Source of the DNA: JAMXLO01 sp036265005
Lineage (GTDB): Bacteria > Pseudomonadota > Alphaproteobacteria > Acetobacterales > Acetobacteraceae
Direction: 5' to 3'
Assembly (NCBI GenBank): GCA_036265005.1
Contig: DATAPW010000290.1
Location: 1 to 13,974 of the forward strand
Length of the DNA stretch: 13,974 nt
Positions 6,013 to 12,276 of this stretch are shown here, one piece after another. A program made the position numbers and the translations under genes. Position 1 is the first letter of the stretch. Each line of letters opens with the position of its first letter. Under the pieces are notes generated by a model. That model was not told the origin of the DNA and made no database searches. It saw nothing but the letters and a program-made list of their open reading frames with translations.

Positions 6013-7332
6013 CTAGATGAAGAACAGCATGCTGACGAGCACAAACACCGGCAGCAGCAACGCGCTGCTCAGCAGCATGAAGCCAAAGAACCCGGGCATC
6101 CGCACCCCACGATGCGAAGCTATCGCGCGCAGCATCATGTTCGGCGCATTGCCCACATAGGTCAGCCCGCCGAAGAACACCGCGCCCGCCGAAATCGCCG
6201 TCAGCACGACGCTGCTCGATCCCGCCAGCGCCGTCGGCTGCACCCTGGCCAGTTCGAAAAACACCAGGTAGGTCGGGGCATTGTCCAGGAAGGCCGACAG
6301 CAGACCGGTCAGCCAGAAATAGGCGATCGGCCTGGGCTGGCCGGCGGCATCCAACGTCAGCCGCAGCAATGGCGCAAGCGGGCCGTCCATCCCCGCATGC
6401 AGCATGTCGATCACTGGCCCGATGGTGATGAAGATGGCGGCGAACAGCATCGCGACCTCGGCCATGGGATGCCAGTTGAAGTCGTTGGCCCGACGGATCG
6501 CACGCGGCGTCATGCGGATCGAAACCAGTGTGACGAGAACGAAGAGCCCGACGCCCACCAGCCGCTCGATGCCGATACGCGCCGTCAGCAGCACCACGTC
6601 GCCCGGCTGCACGGCGCCCTGCACCAGGACGGTCACCACCACGAGCGCGATCAGCCCGACATTCGACCAGCCGCGGACACTGAACGGCGACGGCTTCGGC
6701 GGCGGCGGTTCGCCGGCCGCCAGTTTGCAATCGACCAGGAAGAACACCGCGAGCAGCGCGCCCGTGACCACCAGCAGCGGCAGCACCAGATGCCGCGCCG
6801 GCCACAACAGCGGCACGCCGTGCAGCAGTCCGATATACAGCGGCGGATTGCCCAACGGCGTCAGCGCCCCAGACGCATTGGCCACCAGCACGATCAGGAA
6901 CAGCACGAGATGAACCTTGCGCTGCCGATGTGCATTGGCGTGCAGCAACGGATGGATCAGCACCATGGTCGCGGCGGTGGTGCCCATCACCAGGCCCATC
7001 ACCATCCCAAGGGCCAGCATTGCCGTATTGCCCAGCGGCGTGCCGCCTGGTCCGCCGCGCAGCAACACCCCTCCGCCGGCGGTGTAGAGCACCAGGAGCA
7101 GGGTGATGAAGGGTAGATATTCGATCAGCACGGCATGCCAGGCCGACAGGGCAGCCGCCTTGATGCCGATGATCACCGATTCCTGAACCAGCAGCACCGC
7201 GCTCCAGCCGAACGCGACAGAACCCATGCGGCGATGCCAGAAGCGCGGCGCCGCAATGGGAAACAGGGCGATCGAGGCCAGCATCCCGATGAAGGGAAAG
7301 GCCCATTCGAGGGCCGGCGCGCTTGGTTGCAT
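6013..7332 (-). CDS. NhaD/citrate-type (CitMHS_2-like) ion antiporter
   Basis: A 439-residue inner-membrane protein with about 11-12 hydrophobic segments, of the ion-transporter superfamily that includes NhaD Na+/H+ antiporters and citrate transporters, most like the group annotated as putative sodium:proton antiporter or CitMHS_2. Repeated family motifs are visible in the two halves: ANASGALTPLGNPPL (residues 151-165), SAFLDNAPTYLVFFE (346-360) and TYVGNAPNMML (391-401), with the polar Asn, Asp and Gly residues expected in the transport site. Cation versus organic-anion substrate cannot be told. The ATG at 7332 is preferred to a TTG at 7368, which would leave 14 bp to the divergent coxG. A basic, proline-rich loop lies near residues 207-220. 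It shares a 50-bp divergent promoter region with the cox cluster. Confidence 0.85.
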   Translation of the reverse strand: MQPSAPALEWAFPFIGMLASIALFPIAAPRFWHRRMGSVAFGWSAVLLVQESVIIGIKAAALSAWHAVLIEYLPFITLLLVLYTAGGGVLLRGGPGGTPLGNTAMLALGMVMGLVMGTTAATMVLIHPLLHANAHRQRKVHLVLFLIVLVANASGALTPLGNPPLYIGLLHGVPLLWPARHLVLPLLVVTGALLAVFFLVDCKLAAGEPPPPKPSPFSVRGWSNVGLIALVVVTVLVQGAVQPGDVVLLTARIGIERLVGVGLFVLVTLVSIRMTPRAIRRANDFNWHPMAEVAMLFAAIFITIGPVIDMLHAGMDGPLAPLLRLTLDAAGQPRPIAYFWLTGLLSAFLDNAPTYLVFFELARVQPTALAGSSSVVLTAISAGAVFFGGLTYVGNAPNMMLRAIASHRGVRMPGFFGFMLLSSALLLPVFVLVSMLFFI

Positions 7333-7382
7333 GGCCCGGACCCTGCAAGTAACGTCCGGCCCGCACAACGGGAATCGGTCCT
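7333..7382. promoter_or_regulatory. 50-bp divergent intergenic region (antiporter / coxG)
   Basis: The two gene starts face away from each other across 50 bp, so promoters for both directions must overlap here or extend into coding sequence. A GGGAA ribosome-binding site for coxG is at 7370-7374. A GGG tract about 10 nt before the ATG may serve the antiporter gene. No clear -35/-10 pair or operator palindrome was identified. Confidence 0.4.
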
Positions 7383-8012
7383 ATGGACATGACGGGTGAG
7401 CGGCGCATCCCTGCGCCGCGCCAGGTCGTATGGCAGAAGCTGAACGATCCAGAGGTGCTCAAGGCCAGCATCCCCGGTTGCGAAAGCCTGGAGAAGCTGT
7501 CCGACACCGAGATGAAGGCCACCGCCGCCGTGAAGATCGGGCCGATTTCGGCGCGCTTCACCGGTGCCGTGCACCTGACCGACATCGACCCGCCGAACGG
7601 CTATTCGATTGGCGGCGAGGGCCAGGGTGGCGTGGCCGGCTTCGCCAAGGGCGGCGCCAGAGTACACCTCGAGGACGATGGCGACGACACCAGGTTGAGC
7701 TACGAGGTGCACGCCCAGGTCGGCGGCAAGATCGCCCAACTCGGCGCTCGCCTGATCGATGCCTCGGCCAAGCAGATGGCGGACGCGTTCTTCGACCGCT
7801 TCAGCGCCCATGTGGCTCCGGTCGCTGCCGCCCCGACCGGCGAGGCCGCCGCGCCGGCTGGCGAACCGCGCCCCATCCCGCCGCCACCGCCCTCGGCGAT
7901 CAGCCCGCTTGCCCTGGTGCCGCGCGAGCCGCTCGGTTTGCCGCTGGTTGCCTGGTTCGGTGGCGCGATCTACCTGTTCATCCTGATCCTGGTCCTCGGA
8001 AGCCTGTTATAG
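7383..8012 (+). CDS. coxG: CoxG family protein (CO dehydrogenase subunit G)
   Basis: A 209-residue protein with a START/SRPBCC-like CoxG domain (residues about 1-145). Key blocks are VWQKLNDPEVLKASIPGCESL (from residue 16), AAVKIGPISARFTGAV (48-63) and KIAQLGARLIDASAKQMADAFFDRF (116-140). A Pro/Ala-rich linker (146-172) follows, then one hydrophobic segment at the C terminus (about 187-208). In carboxidotrophs CoxG recruits CO dehydrogenase to the cytoplasmic membrane, and relatives bind quinone or lipid-like molecules; the C-terminal anchor fits membrane attachment here. GGGAA lies 8 nt before the ATG at 7383; an in-frame ATG two codons later is the alternative. It opens the cluster, and its TAG overlaps the coxD GTG by 1 nt. 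Confidence 0.92.
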   Translation: MDMTGERRIPAPRQVVWQKLNDPEVLKASIPGCESLEKLSDTEMKATAAVKIGPISARFTGAVHLTDIDPPNGYSIGGEGQGGVAGFAKGGARVHLEDDGDDTRLSYEVHAQVGGKIAQLGARLIDASAKQMADAFFDRFSAHVAPVAAAPTGEAAAPAGEPRPIPPPPPSAISPLALVPREPLGLPLVAWFGGAIYLFILILVLGSLL

Positions 8013-8914
8013 TGGCTGATCTGCCTGCGACTGTCACCGACACGGCGAAATTGCTCGCCCACCAGGGCTACATCGCGAACCTGGAACTGGCCACCACCGT
8101 GCATCTGGCGCTCGCGATGCGGCGTCCGCTGTTCCTGGAAGGTGAGCCCGGCACCGGCAAGACCGAGATTGCCAAGGTGCTGGCCACCGGGCTCGGGCGG
8201 CGCCTGGTGCGGTTGCAGTGCTACGACGGCATGGACATTTCCGCTGCGGCCTACGAGTGGGACCACGCCCGGCAGCTCATGGCGATCCGCCTGGCGGAGG
8301 CCGCCGGGCAGACCGATCCGGGCGGGCTGGCCAGCGACATCTACACGCGCAAATACCTGCTGGCCCGGCCGCTGCTGTCGGCGATCGACCCGGACCTGCC
8401 GCCGGCGGTGCTGCTGATCGACGAACTCGATCGCGCGGACGAGCCCTTCGAGGCGTTCCTGCTCGAACTGCTGGCGGATTTTCAGATCACGGTCCCGGAG
8501 TTCGGCACGGTGCGCGCTCGCACCATGCCGGTGGTGGTGCTGACCTCGAACCGCACGCGCGAAGTACATGACGCGATCCGCCGGCGCTGCCTGTACCACT
8601 GGGTGGACTATCCGGATGCCGCGCGGGAACGCGCCATCCTCGCGGCCAAGGCGCCGGGCGTGCCGGCGGCGCTGTCGGCCCAGGTGGTGGAATTCGTCCA
8701 GCGGCTGCGCGGCGAGGACCTGTTCAAGCTGCCCGGCGTGGCCGAGACGATCGATTGGGCGCAGGCATTGACCTACCTGAACCAGAAGGAGCTGGCGCCG
8801 CAGGCGGTGGATGAGACACTCGGCGTGCTGCTCAAGTATCAGGACGATATCGCCAAGGTGCGCGGCGCCGAGGTGGCACGGCTGGTGACCGAGGCACAGC
8901 AGGCAGCGGAGTGA
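8012..8914 (+). CDS. coxD: MoxR-type AAA+ ATPase CoxD
   Basis: A 300-residue MoxR-family AAA+ ATPase. Walker A is GEPGTGKTE (residues 45-53), Walker B LLIDELDRAD (135-144), sensor 1 TSNRTRE (179-185) and the arginine-finger region RRRC (191-194), so all ATPase elements are intact. CoxD-type proteins work with a VWA partner (CoxE) as ATP-driven chaperones, assembling the active-site cluster of CO dehydrogenase-like molybdenum hydroxylases. The frame is open upstream through coxG, but homology starts only after the GTG at 8012, which shares one base with the coxG stop (TAGTG); this start is preferred. Its own stop overlaps the next gene as GTGA. The partner coxE is about 1 kb downstream rather than adjacent, because a chaC-type gene intervenes. 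Confidence 0.92.
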   Translation: MADLPATVTDTAKLLAHQGYIANLELATTVHLALAMRRPLFLEGEPGTGKTEIAKVLATGLGRRLVRLQCYDGMDISAAAYEWDHARQLMAIRLAEAAGQTDPGGLASDIYTRKYLLARPLLSAIDPDLPPAVLLIDELDRADEPFEAFLLELLADFQITVPEFGTVRARTMPVVVLTSNRTREVHDAIRRRCLYHWVDYPDAARERAILAAKAPGVPAALSAQVVEFVQRLRGEDLFKLPGVAETIDWAQALTYLNQKELAPQAVDETLGVLLKYQDDIAKVRGAEVARLVTEAQQAAE

Positions 8915-9612
8915 GCCTGGGTCCCGACGTGGCCAGTGGGGATGACCGCGTCAGGATCACCCGTGAAGGCCTGCGCGACGGCTCGCTGCTCGCTGCGGCA
9001 CGTCTGCACATGCCGCCCGGGACCGCGCTGCTTTCGGACGCGGAGATCGAGGCCGACCTCGATGCCACACTGGCGCAGCACGAAACCAACGCAGATGTCT
9101 GGCTGTTCGGCTATGGCTCATTGATGTGGAATCCGGCGATCGAATTTGCCGAACGCCGTGCGGGCGTGGTGCATGGCTGGCACCGGCGGTTCTGCCTGTG
9201 GCTGCACATGGGTCGCGGTTCGCCGGATAATCCCGGGCTGATGCTGGCGCTGGAGCGCGGCGGACGTTGCGCCGGCATCCTGTTCCGCATTCCTGCCGCG
9301 AATGCCCGGGCCGAGTTGCTGCTCGCCTGGCGACGCGAGCTGTTCACCGGCGCGTATCGTTCGCGCTGGGTGATCGCGACAACAGATGCCGGCCCGGTGC
9401 GCGCTGTCACCTTCGTCGCCAACCGCGCCCATCTGCGCTACGCGGGGCGGCTCGATGAGGCCACCGTCGCGGCGCGGCTGGCGACCGCCGCCGGGTCTCT
9501 CGGCAGTTGTGCGGCGTATCTGGCGGCGACCATCGGGGCGTTGCGGTCGGTCGGGCTGCGCGACCATGCAATGGAGCGGCTGCAAACGCTGGTGGGCGAG
9601 CCGACCGGATGA
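8911..9612 (+). CDS. chaC: ChaC-type gamma-glutamylcyclotransferase
   Basis: A 233-residue protein of the ChaC family, glutathione-specific gamma-glutamylcyclotransferases that split glutathione to 5-oxoproline and Cys-Gly in the cytoplasm. Signature segments are VWLFGYGSLMWNP (residues 63-75), which binds the gamma-glutamyl group, GWHRRFCLW (89-97) and AWRRELFTGAYRSRW (139-153), where Glu143 aligns with the probable catalytic acid. About 60 residues precede the core. The GTG start at 8911 overlaps the coxD stop as GTGA with no other good start nearby, so it appears coupled to coxD. Its position between coxD and coxE is unusual. A general gamma-glutamylamine cyclotransferase activity is also possible. 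A 321-bp gap without a recognised gene follows. Confidence 0.9.
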   Translation: MSLGPDVASGDDRVRITREGLRDGSLLAAARLHMPPGTALLSDAEIEADLDATLAQHETNADVWLFGYGSLMWNPAIEFAERRAGVVHGWHRRFCLWLHMGRGSPDNPGLMLALERGGRCAGILFRIPAANARAELLLAWRRELFTGAYRSRWVIATTDAGPVRAVTFVANRAHLRYAGRLDEATVAARLATAAGSLGSCAAYLAATIGALRSVGLRDHAMERLQTLVGEPTG

Positions 9613-9933
9613 CGCGACCATTGCCGATACGACACGGGCCGCGCAGGGTCGCGGGGACACCGCATCGGAGAGACGCCATGGACGACGCATGTTCGAGCTG
9701 ACCGAGAGGACGGTGCAGCTTGCGCAGGATGAGAACGCCAGGAAGTTCGAGGAGTGAAGACGGTCACCGACGACCAGGACGAGAAGGTCACCAGGATATC
9801 CAATAAGCTGGACGTCCCCGGCCTGATGGGCACGACGCCCGGCCGGTTCGTTGAATGCATCACTGTTCTGGTTGGCGTGCCCTGATCCTCTTGCGTCCAC
9901 CCGGCACCCGCGGTCTTCTCCCCCCCGAGCACG
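9613..9933. other. 321-bp gap with unrecognised short ORFs
   Basis: No family match is evident on either strand. A good ribosome-binding site (GGAG at 9667-9670) precedes an ATG at 9678 that opens only 7 codons. A 22-codon frame starts at ATG 9689 (MFELTERTVQLAQDENARKF...) and its stop overlaps a GTG-started 43-codon frame (9754-9885) as GTGA. These could be coupled small proteins, a frameshifted or decayed gene, or chance. The codon content is less GC-rich at third positions than in the neighbours. The coxE promoter or leader may also lie here. Confidence 0.4.
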
Positions 9934-11151
9934 ATGACCACGCCATCTTCCACCCTCGCCGCCAACGTCATGCACTTCGCGCGACTGCTGCGCCGTGCCG
10001 GATTGCCTGTCGGCCCCGCCGAAACCCTCGCGGGACAGCAGGCATTGTCGCTGGTCGATCTCGGCAACCGCACCGAGTCGCGCACTGCGCTGCGCGCTGC
10101 AATGATCCACCGCCACGAGCATCAGGAGGTGTTCGACCAGGCGTTCAACCTGTTCTGGCGCGACCCGACCGCTGCCGAACAGGCTGTCGCCATGGCGCTG
10201 CTCGAGGCACAGAAGGAGAAGAAGCAGGACCGCGCCCCACCCGGCAGCCGCCGTGTCGCAGAAGCCATGGCACGGCCGCGCGAAGCGAAACCTCGCACCG
10301 AGGATGAACCGCCGGTGATGGACGCTGTGCTCACGGTGTCGGACCGAGAACGCCTGCAGCGCATGGACTTCGAGGCGATGAGCGCCGAGGAGATCGCCGA
10401 GGCGAAGCGAGAAATCCGCCGTCTGGTATTGCCGCTGGACCTGCGGCGGACGCGGAGGCTGCGCGCCGATCCGCTCGGGCCGGTGACCGACCTGCGGCGC
10501 ACCATCCGGCAAAGCCTGCGCCAGGGCGGCGAGATCCTGACCATCGCGCGCAATCGCCAGGTCACCCGGCCGCCGCCGCTGGTAGTACTGTGCGACATCT
10601 CCGGCTCGATGTCCCGCTATGCGCAGATCCTGCTGCATTTCCTGCACGCGGTGACCAACGATCGCGACCGCGTGCATGTCTTCCTGTTCGGCACGCGGCT
10701 GTCCAACGTCACGCGCCAGCTCCGTCATCGCGATCCCGAAGCGGCGTTCCAGATGGTGTCGCATGTGGTGCCCGACTGGTCGGGCGGCACGCGTATCGGC
10801 GAGGCGCTCGAGGCGTTCAACCGCTTCTGGGCGCGACGCGTACTCGGCCAGGGAGCGATCGTGCTGCTGATCACCGACGGACTCGATCGCGATGGCGCAA
10901 AAGGCCTGGCCGAGAACATGGACCGGCTGCATCGGTCGTGCCGGCGGTTGATCTGGCTCAATCCGCTGTTGCGCTGGGCCGGGTTCGAGCCAAAATCACA
11001 GGGCATCCGCGCAATGTTGCCGCACGTGGACGATTTCCGGCCCGTGCACAATCTGGCCAGCCTGCGCGCGCTGGTCGATCTTCTGTCCCGCCCGACGCCG
11101 CAACGTGCTTACTTGGCGAAGGCGGGAGAGCCTGAAAGGATGGCATCATGA
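9934..11151 (+). CDS. coxE: CoxE: von Willebrand A domain protein
   Basis: A 405-residue protein of the CoxE/VWA-containing family. The N-terminal third is helical and charged, with a Lys/Glu/Pro-rich linker (about 93-128). The C-terminal VWA domain (about 215-385) carries a complete metal-ion-dependent adhesion site: DISGS (221-225), Thr286 in WSGGTRIG and Asp315 in LLITDGLD. CoxE partners the AAA+ ATPase CoxD in maturing CO dehydrogenase-type enzymes. The ATG at 9934 has only a weak GAG-type ribosome-binding site. The frame is closed shortly upstream, so this start is the only sensible one. The stop overlaps the XdhC-type gene as ATGA. The basic patch before the VWA domain (LDLRRTRRLRADP, 169-181) is typical of the family. 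Confidence 0.92.
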   Translation: MTTPSSTLAANVMHFARLLRRAGLPVGPAETLAGQQALSLVDLGNRTESRTALRAAMIHRHEHQEVFDQAFNLFWRDPTAAEQAVAMALLEAQKEKKQDRAPPGSRRVAEAMARPREAKPRTEDEPPVMDAVLTVSDRERLQRMDFEAMSAEEIAEAKREIRRLVLPLDLRRTRRLRADPLGPVTDLRRTIRQSLRQGGEILTIARNRQVTRPPPLVVLCDISGSMSRYAQILLHFLHAVTNDRDRVHVFLFGTRLSNVTRQLRHRDPEAAFQMVSHVVPDWSGGTRIGEALEAFNRFWARRVLGQGAIVLLITDGLDRDGAKGLAENMDRLHRSCRRLIWLNPLLRWAGFEPKSQGIRAMLPHVDDFRPVHNLASLRALVDLLSRPTPQRAYLAKAGEPERMAS

Positions 11152-11474
11152 GCATTGCAGAAACCGAAGACGTGCTGGGCACCGCCGCGCTGTGGCGTGC
11201 CGCCGGCGAGCAGGTGGCCGTCGCGACAGTGACCGAGACCTGGGGCAGTTCGCCGCGACCGGCCGGCAGCCAGATGGCCGTCACGAAGTCCGGCAAGATG
11301 GCGGGATCGGTGTCGGGCGGGTGCATCGAGGGCGCCGTAGCCGACGCGGCGATGAAGACGATCGATTCGGGGTCACCGCAGTTGCTGGACTTCGGCGTGA
11401 GCAACGAGCGCGCCTGGGAGGTCGGCCTGGCCTGTGGGGGCAAGGTGAAGGTGTTCGTGGAGAAGCTGTCGTGA
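11148..11474 (+). CDS. XdhC/CoxI family protein, N-terminal domain only
   Basis: A 108-residue protein consisting of the XdhC_CoxI domain alone. Hallmarks are TVTETWGSSPRPAGSQM (residues 27-43), the conserved GSVSGGCIEG (53-62) and LACGGKVKVFVE (94-105). XdhC proteins bind molybdenum cofactor, protect it, promote its sulfuration and hand it to xanthine-oxidase-family enzymes. The usual C-terminal Rossmann domain is encoded by the next gene; two-gene arrangements of this kind are common in alphaproteobacteria, so this need not be a truncation. The ATG overlaps the coxE stop as ATGA, so translation is coupled. After its stop comes a palindromic element, breaking the otherwise overlapping gene order. 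Confidence 0.9.
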   Translation: MSIAETEDVLGTAALWRAAGEQVAVATVTETWGSSPRPAGSQMAVTKSGKMAGSVSGGCIEGAVADAAMKTIDSGSPQLLDFGVSNERAWEVGLACGGKVKVFVEKLS

Positions 11475-11482
11475 TTGGCGAT

Positions 11483-11569
11483 ACCCCCAACCCAACCCTC
11501 CCTCGCGGCGCGGGAGAGGGAGTGTTCCGCCGCCTCTCCTGCGCCGCGGGGGAGGGTTGGGGTGGGGGT
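11483..11569. repeat. Large palindromic intergenic element between XdhC genes
   Basis: Arms 11483-11517 and 11535-11569 are reverse complements over 35 positions with three mismatches, around a 17-nt loop. Both arms are dominated by CCCAACCCTCCC/GGGAGGGTTGGG, the look of a widespread proteobacterial intergenic palindrome whose translation (PNPTLPRGAGE-like) often appears as spurious ORFs. It fills almost all of the 103-bp gap between the two XdhC-type genes. A second small hairpin (GGGGT-GCC-ACCCC, 11565-11577) abuts the next ATG. Transcribed, it would form a very stable stem-loop within the operon mRNA. Confidence 0.85.
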
Positions 11570-11577
11570 GCCACCCC

Positions 11578-12276
11578 ATGACCCCGGAAATCCTCGCCGC
11601 CCTGGACGAGGCAAAACGCCAAAAGCGCCCGGTCGTGCTGGCCACGCGCCTGCCCGACGGCGCGCAACAGCTGCTGCCCGACCCGAAGGCGCCCGCCGAA
11701 TTGAACGAGGCGGCCGAAACCGCGCTGCGCGACGATGAAAGCGGCACGGTGAAGGTCGGCGGCACGGACTGGTTCCTGCACGCTCACAACCCGCCGCTGC
11801 GGCTGATCGTGGTAGGCGCGGTGCATATCGCGCAGGCGCTGGTGCCGTTCGCGACGCAGTGCGGTTTCGCGATCACCGTGGTCGATCCACGCCGCTCGTT
11901 CGCCTCGGACGAGAGGTTCCCGGATGTGGTGGTCTCCACGGCGTGGCCGGATGAAGCGATGGACGAACTGCGGCCCGACAGCCGCACCGCCGTCGTCACC
12001 CTGACGCACGACCCCAAGCTCGACGATCCGGCACTCGACCGCGCACTGAAATCGCCGGCCTTCTATATCGGCTCGCTGGGATCCCGACGCACCCATGCCG
12101 CGCGGCTGGGACGCCTGCGCGAACTCGGCCATGCCGACGCCGCCTTGTCGCGCATCCAGGGGCCGGTCGGCCTGAACATCGAAGCCGTCACCGCACCGGA
12201 AATCGCGCTGTCCATCATCGCCGAAATCGTCGCCGTGCGCCGCGGTGCCCCGGTGCCGCAGAAGCGCGCGGCATGA
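11578..12276 (+). CDS. XdhC family protein, Rossmann domain (CoxF-like)
   Basis: A 232-residue protein of the XdhC C-terminal type. An N-terminal section (1-70) precedes a Rossmann-like domain starting at LIVVGAVHIAQAL (76-88), with LTHDPKLDDPAL (142-153), YIGSLGSRRTHAAR (163-176) and the strongly conserved GPVGLNIEAVTAPEIALSI (195-213). It should work with the preceding XdhC N-domain protein in binding, sulfurating and inserting molybdenum cofactor. The ATG at 11578 directly follows the palindromic element and a small hairpin, and no standard ribosome-binding site is visible beyond a G-rich tract; starts seven codons upstream would fall inside the repeat. Its stop overlaps the next gene as ATGA. 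Confidence 0.9.
   Translation: MTPEILAALDEAKRQKRPVVLATRLPDGAQQLLPDPKAPAELNEAAETALRDDESGTVKVGGTDWFLHAHNPPLRLIVVGAVHIAQALVPFATQCGFAITVVDPRRSFASDERFPDVVVSTAWPDEAMDELRPDSRTAVVTLTHDPKLDDPALDRALKSPAFYIGSLGSRRTHAARLGRLRELGHADAALSRIQGPVGLNIEAVTAPEIALSIIAEIVAVRRGAPVPQKRAA

Noticed and set aside
5711..7585. 624-codon minus-strand frame spanning the antiporter and coxG start
   Set aside because: It runs in a different frame from the antiporter, whose membrane segments and motifs are intact, and it crosses two gene boundaries.
9118..10932. 604-codon minus-strand open frame across chaC, the gap and coxE
   Set aside because: It opposes two clearly recognised genes and reads as low-complexity Arg/Gly/His/Gln-rich sequence without domains.
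11483..11569. Palindrome as a rho-independent terminator or as coding sequence
   Set aside because: No T-run follows either arm, the XdhC-type gene downstream is intact, and the translation matches the usual spurious repeat-derived peptide.
11148..12276. A single XdhC gene broken by insertion of the palindrome
   Set aside because: Both products have sensible starts and stops, and separate N-domain and Rossmann-domain XdhC genes are common in alphaproteobacteria. The element lies between genes, so a split by insertion is not required.
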